From: Candidatus Rokuibacteriota bacterium
Lineage (GTDB): Bacteria; Methylomirabilota; Methylomirabilia; Rokubacteriales; CSP1-6
Direction of reading: 5' to 3'
Length of the DNA: 64,000 bases
NCBI GenBank assembly: GCA_016188005.1
Contig: JACPIQ010000097.1
Location: forward strand, 18,358-82,357
Shown piece after piece: positions 42,670-51,149 of the stretch (positions are counted from its first letter, which is position 1; every line of letters starts with the position of its first letter). A program made the position numbers and the translations under genes. Below the pieces are notes generated by a model. That model saw only the letters and a list, made by a program, of their open reading frames with translations, was not told the origin of the DNA and made no database searches.

Positions 42670-43821
42670 TCAGTCTGCCTGCCGGCGGAGGAAGGCGGGG
42701 ACGTCGAGGTCCTCCTCCAGCGGCTCCCCAAGCTCGGCGCGCGGGCCCGCCACCGCCGGGCGGCGCCAGGAGGGCGACGACGGGGTGCGCGGAGCACGGG
42801 GCATCTCGACCACCTTCCCCGCAGGGTCCGCCGCGACCGAGCGCTCGGCAAAGCCAGTGGCGATCACGGTGATGCGCACCTCGTCGCGCAGGCCCTCGTC
42901 GATGACGGCGCCGAAGATGATGTTGGCGTCCTCGTGAGCCGCCTCCTGGACGATCTTCGCGGCCTCCACCACCTCGTGGATGGACAGGTCCGGGCCGCCG
43001 GTGAAGTTGATGAGGATGCCGCGGGCCCCATCGATGGAGGTCTCGTCGAGCAGGGGGCTCGCCACGGCCTTCTGCGCAGCGTCCAGCGCGCGGTGCTCCC
43101 CCTTGCCGGTGCCGGCACCCATGAGCGCCATGCCCATGCCGGACATGATCGTCCGCACGTCTGCGAAGTCCAGGTTGATGAGCCCGGGCACGAGGATCAG
43201 GTCCGAGATGCCCTGCACGGCCTGGAGCAGCACCGTGTCGGCGACCTTGAACGCCTCGAGCAGCGGCGTGCCGCGGTCCACGACGGCCAGGAGCCGCTCG
43301 TTGGGAATGCTGATGAGCGTGTCCACAACGCTGCGCAGCTCGGCGAGCCCGACGTCCGCCTGCTGCGCCCGCTTTCGTCCCTCGAAGGAGAAGGGCTTCG
43401 TCACCACGGCCACGGTGAGGATCCCGAGATCCTTCGCGACGGCGGCCACCACGGGCGCCGAGCCCGTGCCGGTGCCGCCGCCGAGGCCCGCCGTGACGAA
43501 GACCATGTCGGCGCCCTGGAGGAGCTGCTTGATCTGCTCGCGGTCCTCCTGGGCGGCGTTTCGCCCCACCTCGGGGTCGGAGCCAGCGCCGAGCCCGCCG
43601 GTGAGCCGGGCGCCGAGCTGGATCTTCATGGGGGCCGGCGAGGCGCGCAGGGCCTGGGCGTCGGTGTTGGCGACGATGAACTCGACCCCGGTGAAGCGCG
43701 CGGCCATCATGCGGTTCACGGCATTGGACCCGCCGCCGCCGAGACCGACCACCTTGATCTTGGCCACCTCGCGCTCCTCGTCCAGCTCGAACCTCGGCCG
43801 CCGCCCCCGTCCCTGCTCCAT
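42670..43821 (-). CDS. ftsZ: Cell division protein FtsZ
   Basis: 383 aa tubulin-like GTPase forming the Z ring. [16 protein letters not shown] (N-terminal), tubulin signature [11 protein letters not shown]7 synergy loop [11 protein letters not shown] with catalytic Asp, and a disordered linker ending in the C-terminal peptide [10 protein letters not shown] that binds FtsA. The start ATG at 43821 has GGAGG 5 nt upstream. The 201-bp gap from ftsA is unusual and holds a tandem repeat. Confidence 0.97.
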   Translation of the reverse strand: MEQGRGRRPRFELDEEREVAKIKVVGLGGGGSNAVNRMMAARFTGVEFIVANTDAQALRASPAPMKIQLGARLTGGLGAGSDPEVGRNAAQEDREQIKQLLQGADMVFVTAGLGGGTGTGSAPVVAAVAKDLGILTVAVVTKPFSFEGRKRAQQADVGLAELRSVVDTLISIPNERLLAVVDRGTPLLEAFKVADTVLLQAVQGISDLILVPGLINLDFADVRTIMSGMGMALMGAGTGKGEHRALDAAQKAVASPLLDETSIDGARGILINFTGGPDLSIHEVVEAAKIVQEAAHEDANIIFGAVIDEGLRDEVRITVIATGFAERSVAADPAGKVVEMPRAPRTPSSPSWRRPAVAGPRAELGEPLEEDLDVPAFLRRQAD

Positions 43822-43841
43822 GCGCGCCTCCATTATCTGGG

Positions 43842-44004
43842 ATGGGCACCCGGGCTGGCGCCCGCCCATCCCCGCCGGTTGTTCACGCTCGCCCATTCAT
43901 CCCCTTGGCGCCCGTCGCCGTCCAGCCGGCCATGGGCACCCGGGCTGGCGCCCGCCCATCCCCGCCGGTTGTTCACGCTCGCCCATTCATCCCCTTGGCG
44001 CCCG
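43842..44004. repeat. Tandem 73-bp REP-like repeat (2 copies, 90-bp period) between ftsA and ftsZ
   Basis: Copy A spans 43842-43914 and copy B 43932-44004. They are identical over 73 bp and separated by 17 bp. Each holds a hairpin: outer arms ATGGGC/GCCCAT (GGGATGGG/CCCATCCC in copy A) and inner arms CGGGC/GCCCG around loop TGGC. Copy A continues unbroken to 43835, next to the ftsZ ribosome-binding site. A 54-bp core (43835-43888) recurs with one mismatch at 62838-62891. No open reading frame is needed to explain it. Confidence 0.9.
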
Positions 44005-44022
44005 GCGCCCGTCCGCCCCCCC

Positions 44023-45255
44023 CTAGAACAGCCGGCCGAGCCAGGCGCGGACGCGCTCGCCCAGCGGCCCCTCGCCTCCGTCCAGCGGCGCGGCGCCCTT
44101 CCGACCCTGCGCGCTGTACAGCCCGAGCCCCACCGCCGTCGCGTAGATGGGGCTCTGCACCACGTCCGCGAGCCCCCCGACGCCAGCCGGCAGGCCCTGC
44201 CGCACGGGCAGGTCGAAGACCTGCTCGGCCAGTTCCGGCACGCCGTGCATGATCGAGGTCCCCCCCGTCACCACCACGCCGGCGGAGGCCACATCCTGCA
44301 GTCCCGCGCGCGCCAGGTCCCTCGCCACGAGCGTGAAGATCTCCTCCACCCGTGGCTGGACGATCTCCGAGAGGATCTGGCGCGAGAGATGGCGGGGCTT
44401 GCGCCCCCCCACGGAGGGCACCTCGATGGTCTCGTCCTCCCGGACCAGCGCCGTCAGGGCGCAGCCGTGGCGCTTCTTCAGCTCCTCCGCGTCGGCGGTG
44501 GGCGTGCGCAGCCCCACGGCGATGTCGTTGGAGATGTGATCCCCTCCGAGCGGGAGGATCCCCGTGTACCAGACGGCGCCGTCCCGGAACAGCGCCACGT
44601 CGGTGGTGCCCCCGCCCAGATCGATGAGCAGGATCCCCAGCTCCTTCTCCTCGGCCGAGACCACGGCCTCTGCGGAGGCCAGCGGTTCGAGCACGAGGTC
44701 CTGCACCTGCAGGCCTGCCCGGTTCACGCTCCGGATGACGTTCTGCACCGAGGTGACGGCGCCCGTGACGAGGTGTACCTCGACCTCGAGCCGTACCCCT
44801 GACATGCCCAGCGGCTCCTTGACGCCGTCCTGGTCGTCCACGACAAAGGTCTGCGGAAGGACGTGGATGACCTCGCGGTCCTGGGGAAGGTTGACGGCCT
44901 TGGCCGCATCCAGCGCGCGGTCGATGTCGGTCTGGCTGACTTCCCGGTGCTTGCCTGACACGGCCACGACACCCCGGCTGTTGAGCCCGCGGATGTGGCC
45001 CCCGGCCACCCCGGCCACCACGCCGGTGATCTCGATGCCCGCCATCTGCTCGGCCTCGGCCACCGCCTGCTTGATGGACTCCACGGTGGAGTCGATGTTG
45101 ACCACCACGCCTTTGCGCAAGCCCCGGGAGGGGCTCACGCCGATGCCGACGATGTCGAGGCCCCCGGCGGGCGCCCACTCAGCGATCACGCAGCAGATCT
45201 TGGTCGTCCCCACGTCGAGTCCCGCGGTGATCTGCCTCCCCCTGGCTCTCGCCAT
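44023..45255 (-). CDS. ftsA: Cell division protein FtsA
   Basis: 410 aa actin-like ATPase that tethers FtsZ to the membrane. ITAGLDVGTTKICCVIAE (phosphate 1), LLIDLGGGTTDVALF (phosphate 2), VVVTGGTSIMHGVPELAE (adenosine motif) and a C-terminal amphipathic helix (LGERVRAWLGRLF) for membrane binding. ATG at 45255 chosen, with AGGAGG immediately upstream; 8 bp after ftsQ. Confidence 0.96.
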   Translation of the reverse strand: MARARGRQITAGLDVGTTKICCVIAEWAPAGGLDIVGIGVSPSRGLRKGVVVNIDSTVESIKQAVAEAEQMAGIEITGVVAGVAGGHIRGLNSRGVVAVSGKHREVSQTDIDRALDAAKAVNLPQDREVIHVLPQTFVVDDQDGVKEPLGMSGVRLEVEVHLVTGAVTSVQNVIRSVNRAGLQVQDLVLEPLASAEAVVSAEEKELGILLIDLGGGTTDVALFRDGAVWYTGILPLGGDHISNDIAVGLRTPTADAEELKKRHGCALTALVREDETIEVPSVGGRKPRHLSRQILSEIVQPRVEEIFTLVARDLARAGLQDVASAGVVVTGGTSIMHGVPELAEQVFDLPVRQGLPAGVGGLADVVQSPIYATAVGLGLYSAQGRKGAAPLDGGEGPLGERVRAWLGRLF

Positions 45256-45263
45256 GCGCCTCC

Positions 45264-46130
45264 TCACTTGACCGCGGGTCTCAGGACCACCTGGTCGCGG
45301 AAGCGCAGATCGATGGCGCTCACTGGCTGGCCCGAGGAGGCGACCTGCGCCAGCACGCTCAGGAGCCGCGCGATCCGGGCATCCCAGTCCTCGCCGCCGA
45401 TCCGCACCTCGATCCCGTCCACGGTGTAGAGCACCGGGCCCTCGCTGCGGCTCACGTCGATCTCGGAGATCTGGCTGGTGAGGGGACTCCCGGAGCGCAG
45501 CAGCAGGCGGATCAGGGCGACGCCCGTCGCGAGCCGCCCCGAGGGCGCGCCCTGGGCCGCCGCGAGCTCCTCGGGCCCGAGCCCGCTGATCACGGGCAGC
45601 CCGACCGCCACGGCACGAGGCTCCTGGGCCATCGGCATCCCCTGCTCGTCGACCCAGTGGAGCTTGCCCGCGTGCACCAGCGTGAAGGGGCGGCGCTCGT
45701 CAACCACGATGGTGAGACGGTTCGGGAAGGCACGGATCACCTCGGCGCGGCGGACCTGGGGCAAGGTCTCCACGGCGAGGGCCGCGGCCCGCGGATCCAC
45801 CCGAAACAGGTTCACGCCGGGGGCGAGCCCGGAGGCCGCGACGATCTCCGCACGGTCGAGACGGACATTGCCCTGCACCTCGATGCGGCCCACGGCGAAG
45901 CGGGGCGCGGTGAGGAGCCAGCCGGCCCCGAGGGCGCCGCTTCCCAGAATCGCGGCGCCGAGGGCCAGCACCAGCGCGGCGCGACCCAGCTGGCGCACGC
46001 GGCCGCCCGCCCGGAGGCGGGGGCGCCGCCGGCCCACGCGCTGGCGCGTGATCAGGGGGCTCGGGGTGGCCAGGTCTCCGAGCCCGTGCTCGGTCCCGCG
46101 CGGGGACAGGACGGACAGCCGTCCTGGCAT
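45264..46130 (-). CDS. ftsQ: Cell division protein FtsQ/DivIB
   Basis: 288 aa bitopic membrane protein. A basic cytoplasmic tail of about 50 residues and one helix (LVLALGAAILGSGALGAGWLL) are followed by the periplasmic POTRA domain (FAVGRIEVQGNVRLDRAEIVAASGL) and the FtsQ beta domain ending near EVRIGGEDWDARIARLL. It lies between murB and ftsA; the ddl gene often found here is absent. Confidence 0.93.
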   Translation of the reverse strand: MPGRLSVLSPRGTEHGLGDLATPSPLITRQRVGRRRPRLRAGGRVRQLGRAALVLALGAAILGSGALGAGWLLTAPRFAVGRIEVQGNVRLDRAEIVAASGLAPGVNLFRVDPRAAALAVETLPQVRRAEVIRAFPNRLTIVVDERRPFTLVHAGKLHWVDEQGMPMAQEPRAVAVGLPVISGLGPEELAAAQGAPSGRLATGVALIRLLLRSGSPLTSQISEIDVSRSEGPVLYTVDGIEVRIGGEDWDARIARLLSVLAQVASSGQPVSAIDLRFRDQVVLRPAVK

Positions 46131-46158
46131 CAGGCAGCCCCCCGCGTCCCGGCCTCGT

Positions 46159-47040
46159 TCATCCCTCTCCCACGATGCGAACCTCCGGCTCCAGGGTGAT
46201 GCCGAACTGGTGCTGCACGCGCTCCCGCGTCGTCTCCATCAGCGCGAGGATGTCGGCTGCCGTGGCGCCGCCGCGGTTCACGATGAAGTTGGCGTGCTTG
46301 GCCGAGATCTCGGCGCCGTTGAGGCGCTTGCCCTTGAGCCCCACCTTCTCTACTAGCCGCCCGGCCGCCTCCCCCGGCGGGTTCTTCCAGACACAGCCAG
46401 CCGAGGCCAGCGCCAGGGGCTGCGTGGCCTTCTTCTGCTTGAGGCGCTGCTTGATCTCCTTCTGGATCTCCGCGTGCGGCCGCCGGTGCAGCCGCAGGCG
46501 CGCCCCGATGAGCACGGCCCCGGGGGGCGCGGCGAACATGCGGTAGCCGAAGGCGCCGGGCCCCGGCTTGAACTCGCCGAGCGCCCCGTCGGGGTGCAGG
46601 AAGTACACCGCCGAGACGAAATCACCGATCCACCCGTCGGGGGTGCCCGCGTTCATGGCCACGGCGCCGCCGATGGTGGCGGGGATCCCGACCAGGCACT
46701 CGAGGCCGCCAAGGTTGAGGGCCGCCGCCTCGCGGATGAGCCCGGACAGGCTCACGCTGGCGCCCGCCGCGGCCTCCTCCCCGTGGAACTCGGCGCGCCC
46801 CAGGCAGCCTTCGAGCTTGAGGACCACCCCGCGGATGCCGCGATCCCGGACCAGGAGGTTGTTGCCCCCGCCGATCACCTCCACGGCGAGCAACTCCTTG
46901 TCGGCGAAGGCCAGCGCCAGCCGGATGTCGTCCACGTCCTGGGGGACGATGAAGAAGTCGGCGGGCCCTCCGATGCGCAGGGACGTGTGGAAGCTGAGAG
47001 GCTCCTTGAACCGCACCTCGCCGCGGATCTCTCCAAGCAT
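46159..47040 (-). CDS. murB: UDP-N-acetylenolpyruvoylglucosamine reductase
   Basis: 293 aa FAD enzyme reducing enolpyruvyl-UDP-GlcNAc to UDP-MurNAc. SLRIGGPADFF, VIGGGNNLLVRD and LVGIPATIGGAVAMNAG form the FAD site. The catalytic-acid motif reads SAGCVWKNP, with Cys in place of the more usual Ser. The C-terminal KHANFIVNRGGATA is typical of the shorter type II MurB. It begins 3 bp after murC. Confidence 0.96.
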   Translation of the reverse strand: MLGEIRGEVRFKEPLSFHTSLRIGGPADFFIVPQDVDDIRLALAFADKELLAVEVIGGGNNLLVRDRGIRGVVLKLEGCLGRAEFHGEEAAAGASVSLSGLIREAAALNLGGLECLVGIPATIGGAVAMNAGTPDGWIGDFVSAVYFLHPDGALGEFKPGPGAFGYRMFAAPPGAVLIGARLRLHRRPHAEIQKEIKQRLKQKKATQPLALASAGCVWKNPPGEAAGRLVEKVGLKGKRLNGAEISAKHANFIVNRGGATAADILALMETTRERVQHQFGITLEPEVRIVGEG

Positions 47041-47043
47041 GCC

Positions 47044-48441
47044 CTACCTCCTGTTCGACGGGTCGCGAGCGTCGCCCAGGCGCGCCAGGAACTCGGCGCC
47101 CAGCTGGCCCACGTCACCGGCCCCGAGGGTGAGGACGAGGTCCCCGGGCCGGGTGGATTCGCAGAGATAGTCGAGGATGCCGTGCCGGTCACCGTCCAGG
47201 TAGAGGACCTCGCGATGGCCGTGGGCGGCGATGCCGTCGGCCAGATCACGCGCATGCACGCCCGGGATCGGCGCCTCGCCGGCGGGATAGATATCCATCA
47301 CCAGGAGCACGTCGGACTGGTAGAAGGCCGTCAGGAACTCCTGGCGGAGGTGGTGCGTGCGGCTGTAGCGGTGCGGCTGGAACACCGTGATGACGCGCCG
47401 GTCGAAGCCGGCCTTGGCGGCAGCCAGGGTCGCCCGGATCTCGGCGGGGTGGTGGCCGTAGTCGTCCACCACCAGGACGCCTTGCGCCTCCCCCCGGACC
47501 TGGAAGCGGCGCTGGACGCCGGAGAAGCCCCCCAGCGCCCGCTGGATGCACGCGAACGGCACCTCGAGGTCGAGCCCAACGGCCACGGCGGCCAGGGCGT
47601 TGAGGACATTGTGGCGCCCGGGCACCTGGAGCGAGGCCGGCCCGAGCACCCGGCCGCGGTGAACCACCTCGAACTGAGCGTTGACTCCCGAGAACTGGAG
47701 CCGCCGCGCCGTGAGGTCGGCGCCCGACTCGAGCCCGTAGGTCACCACGCGCTTCTCGACGGTCGGGATCATCTGCTGGATGTTCGGCTGGTCGAGGCAG
47801 AGTACCGCCGCGCCGTAGAACGGCACCTTGTTGACGAAGTCCAGGAACGCGGCCCGGATCGCGTCGAGATCGGCGTAGTGGTCCAGGTGCTCGGCGTCCA
47901 CCGTGGTGACCACGGCGATGGTGGGCGACAGCTTGAGGAAGGAGCCGTCGGACTCGTCGGCCTCGGCCACCAGGAACTCGCCCTGGCCGAGCCTGGCATT
48001 GGCGCCGAGCCCGTGCACGCGCCCGCCCACCACCACCGTGGGATCGAAGCCGCCCGCCCCGAGCACGGCCGCCACCATCGAGGTGGTCGTCGTCTTGCCG
48101 TGGGTGCCCGCGATGGCGATGCCGTACTTGAGCCGCATCAGCTCCGCCAGCATCTCGGCACGCGGGATCACCGGGATGCCGCGCTGCCGCGCGACCTGGA
48201 CCTCGACGTTGTCGCGTGCCACGGCGGAGGAGTACACGACGACATGGGCGCCCTCCACGTGGACGGGCTGGTGGCCGGTGAACACCTTGGCGCCCAGGCG
48301 CTCCAGCCGCTCGATGGCCTCGCCGCGCCTCATGTCGGAGCCCGTGACGCGGTAGCCGAGAGTGAGCAGCACCTCCGCGATGCCGCTCATCCCGACGCCA
48401 CCGATGCCGACGAAGTGGATCTGCTGATACTTCTTAAACAT
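47044..48441 (-). CDS. murC: UDP-N-acetylmuramate--L-alanine ligase
   Basis: 465 aa Mur ligase adding L-Ala. N-terminal [24 protein letters not shown] loop [24 protein letters not shown], and C-terminal [12 protein letters not shown] and FQPHRYSRT. It starts 6 bp after the ftsW stop, where murG normally lies. Confidence 0.97.
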   Translation of the reverse strand: MFKKYQQIHFVGIGGVGMSGIAEVLLTLGYRVTGSDMRRGEAIERLERLGAKVFTGHQPVHVEGAHVVVYSSAVARDNVEVQVARQRGIPVIPRAEMLAELMRLKYGIAIAGTHGKTTTTSMVAAVLGAGGFDPTVVVGGRVHGLGANARLGQGEFLVAEADESDGSFLKLSPTIAVVTTVDAEHLDHYADLDAIRAAFLDFVNKVPFYGAAVLCLDQPNIQQMIPTVEKRVVTYGLESGADLTARRLQFSGVNAQFEVVHRGRVLGPASLQVPGRHNVLNALAAVAVGLDLEVPFACIQRALGGFSGVQRRFQVRGEAQGVLVVDDYGHHPAEIRATLAAAKAGFDRRVITVFQPHRYSRTHHLRQEFLTAFYQSDVLLVMDIYPAGEAPIPGVHARDLADGIAAHGHREVLYLDGDRHGILDYLCESTRPGDLVLTLGAGDVGQLGAEFLARLGDARDPSNRR

Positions 48442-48447
48442 GGCTCG

Positions 48448-49548
48448 TCATCCGGCGCTCGCGTGCTGGGAGATGTTGAGCAGCACGCCGGCCGAGAACA
48501 TGGTCATGAGCAAGGCCGATCCTCCGAAGGAGATGAAGGGCAACGGCAGCCCCTTGGTGGGGAGCGCCCCCATCACGACGCCCAGGTTCACCAGCGTCTG
48601 CGTGGCCACCAGCAGGGTGAGGCCGAGCGCCAGGTAGCTGCCGAAGGCGTCCGGCGCCCGGAGCCCCACCCGGAGCCCGCGCCAGATCACCACGGCGAAC
48701 AGCAGGATCACGCCGAGCCCCCCCACGAGCCCCAGCTCCTCGCCGATGATGGCGAAGATGAAGTCGGTGTAGGGTTCCGGGAGGTAGAAGAGCTTCTGCT
48801 TCGACTCGCCGAGGCCGCGCCCGAGCCAGCCGCCGGAGCCCAGCGCCAGGAAGGACTGGATGATCTGGAAGCCGCTGCCCTGCGGATCATCCCAGGGGCG
48901 CACGAAAGCCACCATGCGCCGCCAGCGGTAGGGCGTCATGGTCACGAGCACCGCCACCACGGGGAGCGCTGCCATCACCACCACCGCCAGGTGGGAGGCA
49001 CGCGCACCGGCCAGATAGGCCAGCGCCATGGCCAGGACGACGAGGGTGAGGCTGTTGCCGAGATCGGGCTGCAAGATCGTGAGCCCGGCCATGGCCCCCG
49101 CCACGAGCAGCGGCGGCAGGAGTCCCCGGCCGAAGCTCCGCACGGCCCCCGGGCGCCGGGTGAGGAAGGCCGCCAGGTAGAGCACGAGCGAGAGCTTGGC
49201 GAGCTCCACCGGCTGGAACGACAGCGGGCCCACGCGGAACCAGCGCCGCGTGCCATTGATGGACTGGCCGAAGGGCGGGACCAGCACCAGCACGAGGAGG
49301 ACGAAGGACAGTGCCAGCAGCGGCACCACCAGCCGCGCGAGCGTCCGGTAATCGAGGCGCATCGCAGCCCAGAGGCAGCCGGCCCCCAGCAGCGCCCAGA
49401 AGAGCTGCTTCCGCAGGAAGAAGAGCGGATCGCCGAAGCGGTCGGCGGCGATGATGGCGCTGGCCGAGTAGACCATCACCACTCCGAAGAGGACCAGGGT
49501 CAGCACCACGCCGAAGAGCCAGGGGTCGGGGCTGAGCTTGCGGGGCAT
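48448..49548 (-). CDS. ftsW: Lipid II polymerase / cell division protein FtsW
   Basis: 366 aa SEDS glycosyltransferase with about ten helices. VVMVYSASAIIA, FQPVELAKLSLVLYLA, LQPDLGNSLTLVVLAM, EPYTDFIFAIIGEELGLVGG and LPLPFISFGGSALLMTM include the catalytic Asp region. The ATG shares one base with the murD stop (TGATG), so coupling is tight. Confidence 0.96.
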   Translation of the reverse strand: MPRKLSPDPWLFGVVLTLVLFGVVMVYSASAIIAADRFGDPLFFLRKQLFWALLGAGCLWAAMRLDYRTLARLVVPLLALSFVLLVLVLVPPFGQSINGTRRWFRVGPLSFQPVELAKLSLVLYLAAFLTRRPGAVRSFGRGLLPPLLVAGAMAGLTILQPDLGNSLTLVVLAMALAYLAGARASHLAVVVMAALPVVAVLVTMTPYRWRRMVAFVRPWDDPQGSGFQIIQSFLALGSGGWLGRGLGESKQKLFYLPEPYTDFIFAIIGEELGLVGGLGVILLFAVVIWRGLRVGLRAPDAFGSYLALGLTLLVATQTLVNLGVVMGALPTKGLPLPFISFGGSALLMTMFSAGVLLNISQHASAG

Positions 49549-50936
49549 CAGCGCACCCCTCCCTGGTCGAGAGCCCGCACCGCGGCCTTGAAGACCTCGC
49601 CCCGGTGCTCGAAGTTCTGGAACATGTCCCAGGACGCGCATGCCGGGGAGAGGAGCACCACGTCCCCCGGCCGGGCGGCGGCCGCGGCGGCGGTGACGGC
49701 CGCCTCCAGGGAGGGGGCGTCCTCGATGACGATGCCGAGGCCGGCCAGGGCTCCGCGGACCCGGTCACGATCCTCCCCGAGCAGCACGGCGTGCCGGACC
49801 CGGCCGCGGGCGGCCGCAGCAAGCGGCGCGAAGTCCTGCCCCTTGCCCTTGCCGCCCGCGATGAGGACGACGGGCTCGGTGAAGCTCCCGAGGGCGGTGA
49901 CGGTCGAGGCGACATTCGTCCCCTTGGAGTCGTTGTAGTAGGTCACCCCGCGGACGTCGAGGACGCGCTCGATCCGGTGCGGGACACCGCGGAAGGAGGC
50001 AATGCCCGTCCGGATCGCGCCGGGGTCCATGCCCGTCCACAGGGCGCAGGCCGCCGCCGCCAGCACGTTCTCCACGTTGTGCTGGCCGCGCAGCCGGATC
50101 TCCGACACGGGGCAGAGGGACTCCGGGCGGCCGTTGAGCCGGGCGACGACCCGATCGTCCTGGACGAACACCCCGTGAGCGAGCACTCGCCGGCGGCTGA
50201 ACCATATCACGCGCGCCGCGGTCCGGGCGGCCAGGGCCGCCGTCGGCGCATCGTCGGCGTTGAGGACGGTGCAGTCGGCTTCCGTCTGCTGCGCGAAGAC
50301 GCGGGCCTTGGCCTCGACGTAGCGCTCGAAGGTGCCGTGACGGTCCAGGTGGTCGGGAGTCAGGTTCAGCACCGCGGCCACCCGCGGCCGGAAGCGCCGG
50401 GTGGCCTCAAGCTGGAAGCTCGAGACCTCGGCCACCACGAGGCCGTCAGACCTCCAGTCGAGCGCCTGCGCCGACAGCGGGGTGCCGATGTTGCCCCCAA
50501 CCAGCACCGGGCGCGGCTGGCTCCGGAGGATCTCGCCCGTGAGCGCGGTCGTGGTGGTCTTGCCGTTGGTCCCGGTGATGGCGATGACGTCCGACTCCAT
50601 GACCCGCCACGCCAGCTCGAGCTCGCCGATCACCTCCACGCCCCGCGCGCGGACGGCGGCGAGCGCGGCCAGGTCGAAAGGCACGCCCGGGCTCACCACG
50701 ACGAGGTCCGCCCCGCTGAAGGCGGCCGCCGGATGTCCACCCGCCCAGATGGCGTGTCCCTCGCGGGCGAGCGCCCGCGCCTCGACGGGCCAGGCGGCGA
50801 GCGGCGCCGCGTCGGAGGCGAGCACACGCCCGCCGAGGCGCGCCACGAGCCGGGCGGCGGCCACACCACTCCGGGCCAGGCCGACGACGGCCACAGTCTT
50901 GCCGTTGAGCCACTGCCGGTAGGCGACGCCGCGCAT
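49548..50936 (-). CDS. murD: UDP-N-acetylmuramoyl-L-alanine--D-glutamate ligase
   Basis: 462 aa Mur ligase adding D-Glu. N-terminal VAVVGLARSGVAAARLV, ATP loop ITGTNGKTTTTALTGEIL, LVVAEVSSFQLE, HLDRHGTFERYVEAK, and C-terminal YYNDSKGTNVAST. The ATG at 50936 gives a normal MurD and follows GGGGA. The frame remains open upstream to an ATG at 51140, which would add 68 residues made of an SRDxT repeat. Which start is used is undecided. Confidence 0.94.
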   Translation of the reverse strand: MRGVAYRQWLNGKTVAVVGLARSGVAAARLVARLGGRVLASDAAPLAAWPVEARALAREGHAIWAGGHPAAAFSGADLVVVSPGVPFDLAALAAVRARGVEVIGELELAWRVMESDVIAITGTNGKTTTTALTGEILRSQPRPVLVGGNIGTPLSAQALDWRSDGLVVAEVSSFQLEATRRFRPRVAAVLNLTPDHLDRHGTFERYVEAKARVFAQQTEADCTVLNADDAPTAALAARTAARVIWFSRRRVLAHGVFVQDDRVVARLNGRPESLCPVSEIRLRGQHNVENVLAAAACALWTGMDPGAIRTGIASFRGVPHRIERVLDVRGVTYYNDSKGTNVASTVTALGSFTEPVVLIAGGKGKGQDFAPLAAAARGRVRHAVLLGEDRDRVRGALAGLGIVIEDAPSLEAAVTAAAAAARPGDVVLLSPACASWDMFQNFEHRGEVFKAAVRALDQGGVR

Positions 50937-50948
50937 CAGACCGTCCCC

Positions 50949-50994
50949 ACCATGTTCAACGTCACCATGTTCAACATGCCGTTCGGCATGTTGA
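50949..50994. repeat. Direct repeat and perfect hairpin in the murD leader
   Basis: ACCATGTTCAAC occurs twice (50949-50960 and 50964-50975). The second copy runs into a perfect inverted repeat TCAACATGCCG-TT-CGGCATGTTGA (50971-50994). On the murD mRNA this 11-bp stem would stand 34 nt before the ATG at 50936. Confidence 0.85.
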
Positions 50995-51008
50995 GCGTGG
51001 GCGAGAGG

Positions 51009-51116
51009 GTCACGGCGCCCCGTGGCGTCGCGGCGGGCCGTCTCGTCGCGGCTGTGGGTCTCGTCGCGGCTTCCCGTGAGGTCGCGGCTGTCGGTCCGGT
51101 CGCGGCTCTCGGGCGT
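51009..51116. repeat. 18-bp minisatellite, six units, between mraY and murD
   Basis: The core GTCGCGGCT recurs exactly every 18 bp at 51027, 51045, 51063, 51081 and 51099 (the first of these with a G at its last position), plus a variant GTCACGGCG at 51009. Read on the minus strand in the murD frame each unit encodes a six-residue SRDxT-type peptide. The period is a multiple of three and the frame has no stop, so it may be translated as a MurD N-terminal extension. Confidence 0.88.
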
Positions 51117-51149
51117 GACGGGGGTGTCGGTCCTGAGCATCTCATCGCC

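Noticed and set aside
43835..44004. Coding extension of FtsZ (in-frame codons upstream of 43821)
   Set aside because: The residues come from the repeat and are also found before the unrelated amidase. The ATG at 43821 has a good ribosome-binding site and gives a normal FtsZ N-terminus.
51009..51116. CRISPR array
   Set aside because: The 18-bp period is too short, there are no unique spacers and no cas genes; it is a minisatellite.
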